From Lachnospiraceae bacterium (GTDB lineage: Bacteria; Bacillota; Clostridia; Lachnospirales; Lachnospiraceae): 64,000 nucleotides of DNA. The notes beneath the pieces are model-generated. The model saw only the letters and a program-made list of their open reading frames with translations, searched no databases and had not been told where the DNA came from. The stretch spans positions 42,627-106,626 of the forward strand of contig JAFLTE010000010.1 in assembly GCA_022510565.1 (NCBI GenBank). Reading direction: 5' to 3'. Below, one piece after another: positions 37,677-47,200 of this stretch. A program made the translations under genes and the position numbers. Each line of letters starts with the position of its first letter. Position 1 is the first letter of the stretch.

Positions 37677-39245
37677 TCAATACTCATAGAGCAGCCTGAT
37701 TTCCCCGCTCTCCAAATCCTTACAGTAACATGCGGTTCTGCCTCTCACATAACCGCTCGACCAGATGATATCGGGCTCGTCTACTATCAAGTCAGTAACC
37801 GTAAAAAATATCTTTCCGCCGACATACTCTATATCCCTAATTTTCTGATTATAGTTGCCTTCCTCAAAAACATCGACAGAAAGTTCCTCACAGTCCTGAG
37901 ACGTAATCAGCACATAACAACTGCCGGAGGTATCGGGATAGAACAGCGCGGAATCGGTGAGAACGTGCACACCGGGCTCATCATAAGGAGTAAGAAATAC
38001 ATCCAATACAATATCCTGCGGCGCCTCGCCCGTTAGAACAATGGGTGTCATATTCCCCGGGTCGTCTGCATCCCTTGAGTTGCAGTACAGAACCCTGTTT
38101 ACTCCGTCATCATACAGATAGAAATACTCATCCTTGGAAAACGTTAGTGTTTTACGTTCGCTGCCATCCATTTTCATGCTGTAGATCGGACCGCCCAGAA
38201 ACCATCTCACTCCAAATGCGCCTGCACAAAAATAGATATCGTCTCCCAGAATTTTAAAACAGGGAATCTTAATCGGAACCCGGAGCTCGTAATCCCCGCT
38301 CCCCTCCATAAATTCCCTAAGTTCGGGGTCTATCTCTCTGCTGTCCACATACTCCTTGTTGGTGACTGTTGTAAGTTCACGGATATGCCCCTCATAGTCT
38401 GCACTGTACAGCACCGCATCATATACTTCATCCTGATCGGTCGTGATATATGCATAGTAGAAAATTTCTTCGTCCGTTGCGTCCAGATAGTTCGGAAACG
38501 AATACTGAGTCTTCGCATCAACCAAAATCTGCTCCCGACCGGTCTGCACGTCGATGAACGAAAGTCCTCCTGTATCGACTCCTCTCACCTTGCGTATGAA
38601 CTCATATCTTGGCATCTCACATATGACTTTACCGCTTCTGACCGCAAGAATCTCCGAAGCGTCATACTCTCTCACGTCACTGCCGTCCAATTCACAAGAA
38701 TAAACCACAGTATACTCAACACTGTACTCTTCGGTCTTCTCCCACGTACGCCGTTGAGAGTAGAGCCTGCCATCCATGATATACATTGCACCGCAGCCAT
38801 AGTCTGTCCCCACCTGTGTCAGTTTTCCGTCAGGTGTGAGACACATCAATTCCTTCTCCGTATCGGGCATATCGTCGAAATTTCCGTTTAATCCTCTTTC
38901 CCCGATATCCTCATCCGAATACCGTCTGAAATAAATATTGCCGTTCCACTCTGCGTACAGCTTATTCTCCATGGTAGGAAGGGCTGATAAATCATAAGAG
39001 ACAGGACCGAAATCGTAGAGGTTGTCGATTTCTTCAATTGGTGCCTCATTTGTTTCTGATTCCGGCTTAGTTTCCGGTTCTGTTTCCGATGTTACTGAGT
39101 CTTCCTGCGAACCTTCTTCCTCGTCAATATCAGCAGATGTGTTCCGGTCATTCGGAGTGCCGTTGTCCGCTCCGCATCCGGTCAGGCCAAGAGCAAGTAA
39201 CAGAGCTGTCACTCTTATACGGTTAATATATTTCCCTTTTACCAT
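37677..39245 (-). CDS. Lipoprotein of the DUF5050-like beta-propeller family, copy 2 of a tandem pair
   Basis: This 522-residue protein has a signal peptide with lipobox LGLTGC (Cys24), an acidic Ser/Thr/Glu linker, and a beta-propeller-like body. The body is rich in LMCLTPDGKLTQVG, GGRLYSQ-type and YYAYITTDQD-type blades; KMDGSERKTLTFSKDEYFYLYDDG is characteristic of such repeat proteins. It is anchored outside the cell membrane. The next gene upstream encodes a close paralogue: both proteins end in GRTACYCKDLESGEIRLLYEY-like sequence, and the DNA is nearly identical there. Function is unknown; a sensor or ligand-binding role is possible. Confidence 0.75.
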   Translation of the reverse strand: MVKGKYINRIRVTALLLALGLTGCGADNGTPNDRNTSADIDEEEGSQEDSVTSETEPETKPESETNEAPIEEIDNLYDFGPVSYDLSALPTMENKLYAEWNGNIYFRRYSDEDIGERGLNGNFDDMPDTEKELMCLTPDGKLTQVGTDYGCGAMYIMDGRLYSQRRTWEKTEEYSVEYTVVYSCELDGSDVREYDASEILAVRSGKVICEMPRYEFIRKVRGVDTGGLSFIDVQTGREQILVDAKTQYSFPNYLDATDEEIFYYAYITTDQDEVYDAVLYSADYEGHIRELTTVTNKEYVDSREIDPELREFMEGSGDYELRVPIKIPCFKILGDDIYFCAGAFGVRWFLGGPIYSMKMDGSERKTLTFSKDEYFYLYDDGVNRVLYCNSRDADDPGNMTPIVLTGEAPQDIVLDVFLTPYDEPGVHVLTDSALFYPDTSGSCYVLITSQDCEELSVDVFEEGNYNQKIRDIEYVGGKIFFTVTDLIVDEPDIIWSSGYVRGRTACYCKDLESGEIRLLYEY

Positions 39246-39302
39246 TTATGCATCTCCCCGTTTGCTCTCCACACTGACACAGCCACTTTGCACCAATCCA
39301 TA

Positions 39303-40673
39303 TCAATACTCATAGAGCAGTCGAATTTCCCCGCTCTCCAAATCTTTGCAATAACAAGCGCTTCTTCCCCGGTCGTAGTAATCCCGCCATCCAATATTCT
39401 TATCCGGATTATGAATTCCATCGACGATTGTAAAAAACAACTTACCGTCAAGATACTCAATATTGCTGACGGATTGTGTCAAGCCGTCAGGTACATAGTC
39501 TAAACCGGTAATTTCACTTCTCTCTTTTCCCGTGAGCAGTGAATAACAGATGCCGGAGTTATCGGGATAGACTAACAGAGAACCTACAGAGGCATGTGCA
39601 AACGGTTTGTCGTAAGAACCTACTCCATACAAAGTAATGCCTTTTGGCACTTCGCCTTTCAAAACAATCGGCACCACTTCTGCGAGTCCCCCACGTTCGT
39701 CACTCGGATTGCAATACAATACCCTGTTCATACCGTCATCGTATAGATAGAAGTATTCATCCCGGGCATGCACTTCCTCTTTCAGGCCGCTTCCGTCCTT
39801 TTTGACACTGTAAATCGGACCTCCCTGATATACAATGGCGCTTCCGTCATAGAAACCCGCAGAAAAATAGAGGGAATCCTCTAGAATTTTGAAACAGTTA
39901 ATAGATAGAGCAAGCCTTTCATGGGTGAGGGTCGTCAACTCTCGTACAGTGCCTTCATAATCCACACTGTACAACACCGTATCACAAATTGTATCTTCGC
40001 CGTCTCTCTCTTGTATGAAAATTCTGTAATAATAGATTCCCTCTTCCGTAGCGCCCAGATACCATGCCTGTTCCCACGTATGTTCACTGCTGTCTGTCAG
40101 AATGTGCTCCTCGTCGGTCTTAGCATCAATGATTGTAAGACCCGGTCCCCATCCTGTTCCATGGCATATGATTTTGTCTCCCCGTACCGCAAGAATCTCC
40201 GCGGAATCATATTCTCTTGGGTCACTTCCGTCAAACTCACAGGAATAAACTCTGTCGGACCATCCGTCCTCCCGCTCGTCATGCTTCTGGGAATAAATTC
40301 TCCCGCCAACAATATACATCGAGCCATATCCGTGGTCTGTTCCCACCTGTGTCAGCTCTCCGTCAGGTGCAAGGCACATAAGTTCCTTTTCACTGTCGGC
40401 AATTTCTATAAAAGATGCCCACAACGCGCCGTCGCTCATATCTTCGTCCGAATACTGTCGGAAATAAATATTGCCTTCCCACTCGGCGTAGTACTCATTC
40501 TCCATGGCGGGAAGCTTCGACAGGTCGTAAGAGACGGGACCGATACTGTATAAATCAGGTCTGTTTGATACCGTCACTGCACCTTGAGCCGTCTCCCATG
40601 CAACTGTCTGTTTACCCGTCAGCAATACGGAAATCACTGCTGTACTGAGAATAAAAAATTTTATATTTAACAT
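39303..40673 (-). CDS. Exported DUF5050-like beta-propeller protein, copy 1 of a tandem pair, lipobox cysteine lost
   Basis: This 456-residue paralogue of the next gene shares the SIGPVSYDLSKLPAMENEYYA-type start of the mature domain, the KLMCLAPDGELTQVG-type blade and the whole C-terminal tail. It has a signal-like N-terminus, but the lipobox position reads LLTGK (K21) where the paralogue has LTGC. It should therefore be released or held by an uncleaved helix rather than lipid-anchored. Only a weak AGAAATAG ribosome-site candidate precedes the ATG. It starts 12 bases after the ileS stop, so it is probably co-transcribed with ileS. Confidence 0.72.
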   Translation of the reverse strand: MLNIKFFILSTAVISVLLTGKQTVAWETAQGAVTVSNRPDLYSIGPVSYDLSKLPAMENEYYAEWEGNIYFRQYSDEDMSDGALWASFIEIADSEKELMCLAPDGELTQVGTDHGYGSMYIVGGRIYSQKHDEREDGWSDRVYSCEFDGSDPREYDSAEILAVRGDKIICHGTGWGPGLTIIDAKTDEEHILTDSSEHTWEQAWYLGATEEGIYYYRIFIQERDGEDTICDTVLYSVDYEGTVRELTTLTHERLALSINCFKILEDSLYFSAGFYDGSAIVYQGGPIYSVKKDGSGLKEEVHARDEYFYLYDDGMNRVLYCNPSDERGGLAEVVPIVLKGEVPKGITLYGVGSYDKPFAHASVGSLLVYPDNSGICYSLLTGKERSEITGLDYVPDGLTQSVSNIEYLDGKLFFTIVDGIHNPDKNIGWRDYYDRGRSACYCKDLESGEIRLLYEY

Positions 40674-40685
40674 TCTATTTCTTGC

Positions 40686-43600
40686 TTATACTTTCTCCAC
40701 ACCGATTACGACTTTCTCGCCGTTCACATTCCACTCTTTAGATACAGCCAGTGCTTCACCCGTCACAATCACGTCAGCCAGCACCTTGCCGGAAATTGCT
40801 TCTGCATTCTTCTGCACGATCTGAGCCACTTTGTCATTGTCATTTACAGACACTTTGATGTGGTCCATCACCTCGAAATCCGCATCCTTACGCATGGTCT
40901 GAATCTTGCTGATGACCTCATAGACGAAGCCTTCCTCAATCAGCTCTTCGGTCAGGTTGGTATCCAGCACAACCGTTACTATGTTGTCCGCCTCAGATAC
41001 ATAACCTTCCTTCTGTGCCATCTCAATAAGCAAATCTTCTTCTGCCAGAGAGACTTCCGCACCATCCACTGTAAAGACAAGTGCACCTTTATCCCGCAGT
41101 TCATCCATCGCCGCATTGCCATCCACTGCCGACAGATATTCTCTGATACCGTTAAGCTGCTTGCCATATTTCGGACCGACTGTCTTAAGCTGCGGCTTGA
41201 AGCTGTAACTTGTAAATTCGCGCACATCATCCGTGAAGTTGATGCCCTTGACATTCAGCTCGTCTTTGATGATATCCTGATAGAAGGTATCAAGCGTATT
41301 CTCAGCCTTCACAAACATGGTGCCGATGGGCTGACGGTTCTTGATGTTGGCTGCATTACGCGCCGCACGCCCCATGACTACAATCTTTAATACCTCTTCC
41401 ATGTCTGCTTCCAGCTTCTCATCAATCATCGCGTCATCCACAGTAGGGAAGTCACACAGATGAATACTTTCCGGCGCACTCTTATCAATGCTTCTGACGA
41501 GGTTCAGGTAGATTTCTTCCGTCATAAAAGGAATCATAGGAGCCGCACATTTACAGATTGTCACAAGCGCCGTATACAGAGTCATATAGGCATTGATTTT
41601 ATCTTGCTCCATACCTTTTGCCCAGAAACGCTCGCGGCTTCTTCTGACATACCAGTTACTCATCTCATCCACAAACTCATCCAGCGCACGGGCTGCCTCC
41701 GGAATCTTATAATTGTCAAGATTGGTATCCACCTCTTTGACAACCGTGTTGAGCTTAGACAACAGCCACTTATCCATTACCGGAAGTTTATCGTATTCTA
41801 AGCTGTACTTGGTAGCATCGAAATTATCAATGTTCGCATACAGAACGAAGAATGCATAGGTATTCCACAGCGTACCTAAGAACTTACGCTGTCCCTCCTG
41901 CACTGCCTTGCCATGGAATCGGTTAGGCAGCCACGGAGCAGAGTTGATGTAGAAATACCAACGAATCGCATCTGCGCCGTAAGTCTCCAAAGCCTCGAAG
42001 GGGTCTACCGCATTACCTTTGGATTTACTCATCTTCTGACCGTTCTCATCCTGTACGTGACCAAGCACGATAACATTCTCAAAAGGCGCCTTGTTGAACA
42101 GAAGCGTAGACTCAGCCATCAGAGAGTAGAACCATCCACGAGTCTGATCTACCGCCTCGGAAATAAACTGTGCCGGGAACTGCTTTTCAAACAATTCCTG
42201 ATTTTCAAACGGATAGTGATGCTGTGCAAAAGGCATAGCGCCGGAATCAAACCAACAGTCAATTACCTCCGGTACACGTTTCATGATCTTACCGCAATCG
42301 GGACAGGTAATTGTGATTTCATCAATGTACGGTCTGTGAAGTTCAACCGTCTGTGCGGCCGAATTGCCGGAAAGCTTCTCCAGTTCTTCTCTGGAACCGA
42401 CAGACAGCATATGACCGCAATCTTTACATTCCCAGATATTTAACGGCGTACCCCAGTAACGGTTACGGGAGATTCCCCAGTCCTGAATATTCTCAAGCCA
42501 GTTACCGAAACGTCCCTCTCCGATGGATTCGGGAATCCAGTTGACGGTCTTATTGTTGCGCACCAGATCGTCCCGCACTGCCGTCATCTTGATAAACCAC
42601 GACTCACGGGCATAGTAAATAAGCGGCGTATCACAGCGCCAGCAGAACGGATAATCATGCTCGAACTTGGGTGCGTCGAATAATTTACCCTCTTTATCCA
42701 GATCTGTTAAAATCACCGGATCTGCATCCTTTACAAACATACCCGCATAGGCGGTTTCTTTCGTCAGTTCACCTTTACCGTCTACGAACTGCACAAAAGG
42801 CAGGTCATAGTTACGTCCGATTCTGTTATCGTCTTCACCGAACGCCGGAGCAATATGAACGATACCTGTACCGTCCGTCATTGTTACATAAGTGTCACAT
42901 GTGACAAAATGTGCTTTCTTATGCTGCTTGACAGCCGCTTCTCCCGCACAGGCAAAAAGCGGTTCGTACTCTTTATGCTCTAAGTCTGTTCCCACGTATG
43001 TCTCTAAGACTTCGTAAGCAGGTTTCTCGTCCTCCGACAGCTTTCCAAGCACCGTATCGAGAAGTGCCTGCGCCATATAATAGGTATAGCCATCTACTGC
43101 TTTTACCTTCACATAGGTTTCGTTCGGGTTTACGCAGAGTGCCACATTGGAAGGCAGTGTCCAAGGGGTAGTCGTCCATGCCAGAAAATATGCATCTTCG
43201 CCCGTCACTTTGAAACGCACTACCGCAGAGCGCTCTTTTACGGACTTATAACCCTGTGCTACTTCGTGAGAAGATAAAGGTGTTCCACAGCGAGGACAAT
43301 ACGGTACTGTCTTAAAACCTTTATATAACAGGCCTTTGTCCCAGATCTGCTTTAACGCCCACCACTCGGATTCGATAAAGTCATCGTGATAAGTTACATA
43401 GGGGTCATCCATATCCGCCCAGAAACCGACCGTGCCGGAGAAATCCTCCCACATACCCTTGTATTTCCAGACAGACTCCTTACATTTGCTGATGAAGGGG
43501 TCCAGACCGTATTTCTCAATCTGCTCCTTGCCATCAATACCGAGCAGCTTCTCCACTTCCAACTCCACCGGAAGTCCGTGAGTATCCCAACCTGCTTTGC

Positions 43601-43841
43601 GGGGCACCATATATCCCTTCATGGTGCGGTATCTGGGAATCATATCCTTGATAACGCGGGTCAGCACATGACCGATATGGGGCTTGCCGTTGGCGGTCGG
43701 CGGTCCATCGTAGAAAGTATACGTCTCGCCTTCTTTGCGGGAATCCATACTCTTCCGGAAAATGTCATTGTCCTTCCAGAATTGACAAACCTCCTTCTCT
43801 CTGTCTACAAAATTTAAGTTCGTGTCTACTTTTTGATACAT
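40686..43841 (-). CDS. ileS: Isoleucyl-tRNA synthetase (type 2)
   Basis: This 1051-residue class I synthetase has the HIGH motif in PPTANGKPHIGH (residues 55-58), KMSKSKGN near residue 600, and zinc-type cysteine pairs in CPRCG and CPDCG. PPTANGKPHIGH and the long C-terminal extension mark the type 2 (eukaryote-like) form, usually insensitive to mupirocin. I use the ATG at 43841, behind AAGGGAG, six codons inside the longer reading. Expression is controlled by the T-box leader with an isoleucine specifier. It charges tRNA-Ile in the cytoplasm. Confidence 0.97.
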   Translation of the reverse strand: MYQKVDTNLNFVDREKEVCQFWKDNDIFRKSMDSRKEGETYTFYDGPPTANGKPHIGHVLTRVIKDMIPRYRTMKGYMVPRKAGWDTHGLPVELEVEKLLGIDGKEQIEKYGLDPFISKCKESVWKYKGMWEDFSGTVGFWADMDDPYVTYHDDFIESEWWALKQIWDKGLLYKGFKTVPYCPRCGTPLSSHEVAQGYKSVKERSAVVRFKVTGEDAYFLAWTTTPWTLPSNVALCVNPNETYVKVKAVDGYTYYMAQALLDTVLGKLSEDEKPAYEVLETYVGTDLEHKEYEPLFACAGEAAVKQHKKAHFVTCDTYVTMTDGTGIVHIAPAFGEDDNRIGRNYDLPFVQFVDGKGELTKETAYAGMFVKDADPVILTDLDKEGKLFDAPKFEHDYPFCWRCDTPLIYYARESWFIKMTAVRDDLVRNNKTVNWIPESIGEGRFGNWLENIQDWGISRNRYWGTPLNIWECKDCGHMLSVGSREELEKLSGNSAAQTVELHRPYIDEITITCPDCGKIMKRVPEVIDCWFDSGAMPFAQHHYPFENQELFEKQFPAQFISEAVDQTRGWFYSLMAESTLLFNKAPFENVIVLGHVQDENGQKMSKSKGNAVDPFEALETYGADAIRWYFYINSAPWLPNRFHGKAVQEGQRKFLGTLWNTYAFFVLYANIDNFDATKYSLEYDKLPVMDKWLLSKLNTVVKEVDTNLDNYKIPEAARALDEFVDEMSNWYVRRSRERFWAKGMEQDKINAYMTLYTALVTICKCAAPMIPFMTEEIYLNLVRSIDKSAPESIHLCDFPTVDDAMIDEKLEADMEEVLKIVVMGRAARNAANIKNRQPIGTMFVKAENTLDTFYQDIIKDELNVKGINFTDDVREFTSYSFKPQLKTVGPKYGKQLNGIREYLSAVDGNAAMDELRDKGALVFTVDGAEVSLAEEDLLIEMAQKEGYVSEADNIVTVVLDTNLTEELIEEGFVYEVISKIQTMRKDADFEVMDHIKVSVNDNDKVAQIVQKNAEAISGKVLADVIVTGEALAVSKEWNVNGEKVVIGVEKV

Positions 43842-43916
43842 GATTTTCTCTCCCTTCAAATCTCTCCATGTATTTCATTCTTGTTGCTCGTCTACAACAG
43901 GTTCAATGTTTATACT

Positions 43917-43947
43917 AAAAAGACCCCGTCCGTAAAAGGACGAGGTC
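43917..43947 (-). terminator. T-box-regulated terminator of ileS
   Basis: GACCTCGTCC pairs with GGACGGGGTC (10 bp, one G-U) and is followed by TTTTTAG on the minus strand. It is the competing structure to the T-box antiterminator. Confidence 0.88.
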
Positions 43948-44193
43948 AAAACATCTCGGTTACCACCTGTTACGACATACGGACCAATATGGTCGATACG
44001 TTTTCCGATAACGGCGGAATGCCGTCAGTGCCTACTGCTTTGCCCGTATTCATCCGTCCGAATGCAAAGGTTCAGTCTGAAACTCAGAAGTGATTTTCAC
44101 TAATCTCCTACTCGTACCGGTCTTGCACCCTCACCGGCTCGCTGTGACTTTTGAAAATTAGTTACTGTCTTCTTCAACGTCTGTATTTATTAT
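43917..44193 (-). promoter_or_regulatory. T-box leader of ileS with ATC (Ile) specifier
   Basis: On the minus strand the leader has the AG-bulge region AGCGAGCCGG, a specifier-loop sequence GAAAATCACTTCTGAG with ATC at 44092-44094, and the T-box core CAGGTGGTAACCGAG (43955-43975). It ends in a terminator stem at 43917-43947. Uncharged tRNA-Ile is expected to pair with ATC and with the T-box to stop termination. This fills most of the 392-base gap before ileS. Confidence 0.9.
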
Positions 44194-44199
44194 ACCGCT

Positions 44200-44229
44200 A
44201 TTATAGTGTGGAAAAAAACTAATTGTCAA
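44200..44229 (-). promoter_or_regulatory. Promoter of the ileS T-box leader
   Basis: TTGACA (44224-44229) and TATAAT (44200-44205) on the minus strand are 18 bases apart; the transcript would start near 44193, just before T-box stem I. It begins only five bases from the end of the glucosaminidase gene. Confidence 0.75.
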
Positions 44230-44233
44230 GAGG

Positions 44234-47200
44234 TTATACGGCAGTTTTGTTTATGCTGCGTTTTTTCTCCCACTCATCATCTTCCATCCAGTCGTTGGAA
44301 ATATCCCACTCGTCATCCTCTATCCAGTCATCCTCCGCATGGTCGTCAGCATAGGCATCCGGCTTGTCAGCTTCTTCCGGCTCCTGCCAGTCTTCGTCCT
44401 CAATCCAGTCATCTTCTGCACTTTCAGTGTCCGCAGCTTCTTGGACAGCATCCGTTGCCGCATCATATACCGTCAAACCTTTCATTTCTTTGGCCGACAA
44501 TTCTATGATTTCCTCTTCCGAATCGTCCTCATATTCTTCGTCGTCCTCGTCCTCATCCTCTTCCTGTTGCTTCCTCCAGAAATAGTAGCCGCCGTATCCT
44601 GCCCCTGCCAATATAAGCAGAATCAGAACACCGAGTAATAGCCACCCTGCTTTGAAACCGGATTCCGTATCACTATAGATCACATCCGTCATAGGATAAT
44701 CGCTGATAATAATGACATAGCTTGATGCATGTTCCATTGAAAATCTGGCATATCCGTTTTCATCGATCATGCTCGCACAAATGAAATCCAGCTTTTCCGC
44801 ATCTGAATCAAAATAGAACAGGTTTGCGTAGCGTCCGCAATCTTCCGGATTTAATGCAATCACTAATTCTGCCGAAAATCCAAACGGACCATCATGCGCC
44901 AGGCTAAACTCCATATATTCATTCTCTCCCGCTGTATCTTCCAATAATTCTTGTGGAATCACACCGTTTTGGAACAGAACATTCATATCGACATCCGAAA
45001 AATTGTCAATATCCGAATTTACATTTACGTGCCATTTAGCGCGATCATTCATCGTCAATATCAGGTCAATATTCTGCTCCTTAGCCATCTGCAGCATTTC
45101 CTCCGTCAGTATGGAAACATCCTCCATATCCATTATAATTGACGGTCGTTCGTATATGGGTTCTTCTTTATCCTTATTCTCAACCGCTGCATTTTCCGCC
45201 GCCGAATCCGTGTTGGGAGACAACGGAGCACTGCTGCTTGAACCGGCGGCATTGTTATTAGATGTACCGCTGTTGTTTGTATTCGCAGTACTACTATTAC
45301 CCGTTGTTATGCCGTTATTTGTATTCGCGGCATTACTATTGTCGGACCCACTGTTATTGGGTGTTGCATTACTGTCCGGCGTATGACTGCCCGCCTGACT
45401 GCTGCCAATATTTGTACCGTTACCGCTGTCTGTACTATTTGTGTTGTCTGTATTGCTTCCGCTGCTTGTATTATTACTGCTACTGTTATTATTTCCGTTG
45501 TTTTCTGTGCTGCCGGAATTTTGCGTATTACCGCTGTTTCCATTACCGGTGTTATTCTCTGTATTGCCTGCTCCACTACTGCCGTTAGGGGTGTTATCTA
45601 CTGACGGCCCTTCATTTTTCGGACTGCTTGATTCGCCCGAATTACCGCTTCCGGCGCTTCCGCTTTCGCCGACATTGCCGCTTCCAGTTCCGCCTGTGCT
45701 TCCACTGCTGCCGGAACCTGTGCCATTGTCGGAACTGCCACTATTTCCCGAACCACTGCTGTTCCCACCGCCGGCATTGCTTCCGCTTCCCGAACCGCTA
45801 TTGCCTGTGTCGCTGCTTCCGCTGTCACTTCCTGTACCGCTGCCCGTACTGCCGCTGCCACTACCTGTGCCGCTGTTGCCTGTACTGCCGCTGCCACTAC
45901 CTGTGCCGCTGTTGCCTGTACTGCCGCTGCCACTACCTGTGCCGCTGCTGCCTGTACTGCCACTGTTATTGCCGCCGGTATTTCCTTTATCGTCACCGCC
46001 TCCGGGCAACGAGCCGGCCTCATCGTCCGGATTTTCCGGCTCTGTATAATCACCTATGACTCTTACAATAACCGGAATATGCATCAACTCGAAATAATTC
46101 CGGTCACTCGGATAATATGAGAGATAGAACTTCTGCTCTCCCACCTTGTCCAGTATAATCTCTTCGTCACTTTCCCATACAAACCCCTTCGGCAGTGAAA
46201 TACTGCCCAGTTTGCTGCCAAGCTTCGCCGTCAAATTTTCCGGCACATCACAACTTGGAATCGCCTGAGATACTTTTAAGCCAATCTGCCTTGTCACAGT
46301 CAGATACCTGGTTATGTCCTCGGGAGTATATACAGCCGGATAGGAATCCGTTCCCGCTGCCAACAGTGTATCGCCATTACTCCAACTCCATCCTTCCGGC
46401 AGACTGATATCCGATAGTTTCAGACCTTCTTTATAAACCACCGGAGAGAGCACCGGTGTATCCACAACAGGTTCCGCTTTCACTACCGTCACAGTACATG
46501 ACGCTCCGGCAGCGCCGCTTCTGGAACAGGTAATTGTCGCTGTACCCGGAGAAATCGCCTTGATGATACCTTGCGCATCTACCGTCGCAACATTTGTATT
46601 GTTACTGCTAAAAGTCATATCCTTAACACTGTCAACCTTGGAACCGTTCACATAAGGAATAATTTTTTCCGTCTTGTCCACCGCCAAACTGCTTATGGAC
46701 GATTTGTTTAAAGTAATCTCATCCGTTGTTTCAGGTTGTGAGCAGGCAGAAGCCGGCATATTGCTGTATACCGGAATTTTGAAGACAAAGCTGTTGTTAA
46801 GTGACCCGGTATTACTGTATGCTTTCTTAATGTTGGGCGCTTCCGATGCGGGCGCCATAATATTCTGCATATATTGATGCTCGTATGTACTGTTGGAGGA
46901 TACGTTAAATTTCTGTAAATACAATGTATCCTGCCCTCTCAGGATATAGTTTTGTCCGATTATCGATGCACCACCATACAGAGATTTATATCTGGTATCC
47001 CATCCTCTGTTCTTAGCTTCAGTCAGACCCTTCACAATCAGTTCAATGTCTTTGCCGCTGGCACCTACATTAAAATAGTTATAATATCCCTCATAGCCTG
47101 TGTATGTGCCGGAGATAAGCGGTGAAGTTCCGTTCGTCCCCTGCTCCTGTAGTACTCTGGATGCCAGATGGAAAGGACTGACTTTGAGTTCTTCACCAAT

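Noticed and set aside
45846..45953. CRISPR-like array of 36-base repeats
   Set aside because: Repeats are directly joined with no spacers, are in frame with the linker, and no cas genes are present.
45441..46049. Long plus-strand open frame rich in Leu/Pro opposite the glucosaminidase linker
   Set aside because: It is the complement of Gly/Ser/Thr repeats, has no ribosome site and no recognisable domain.
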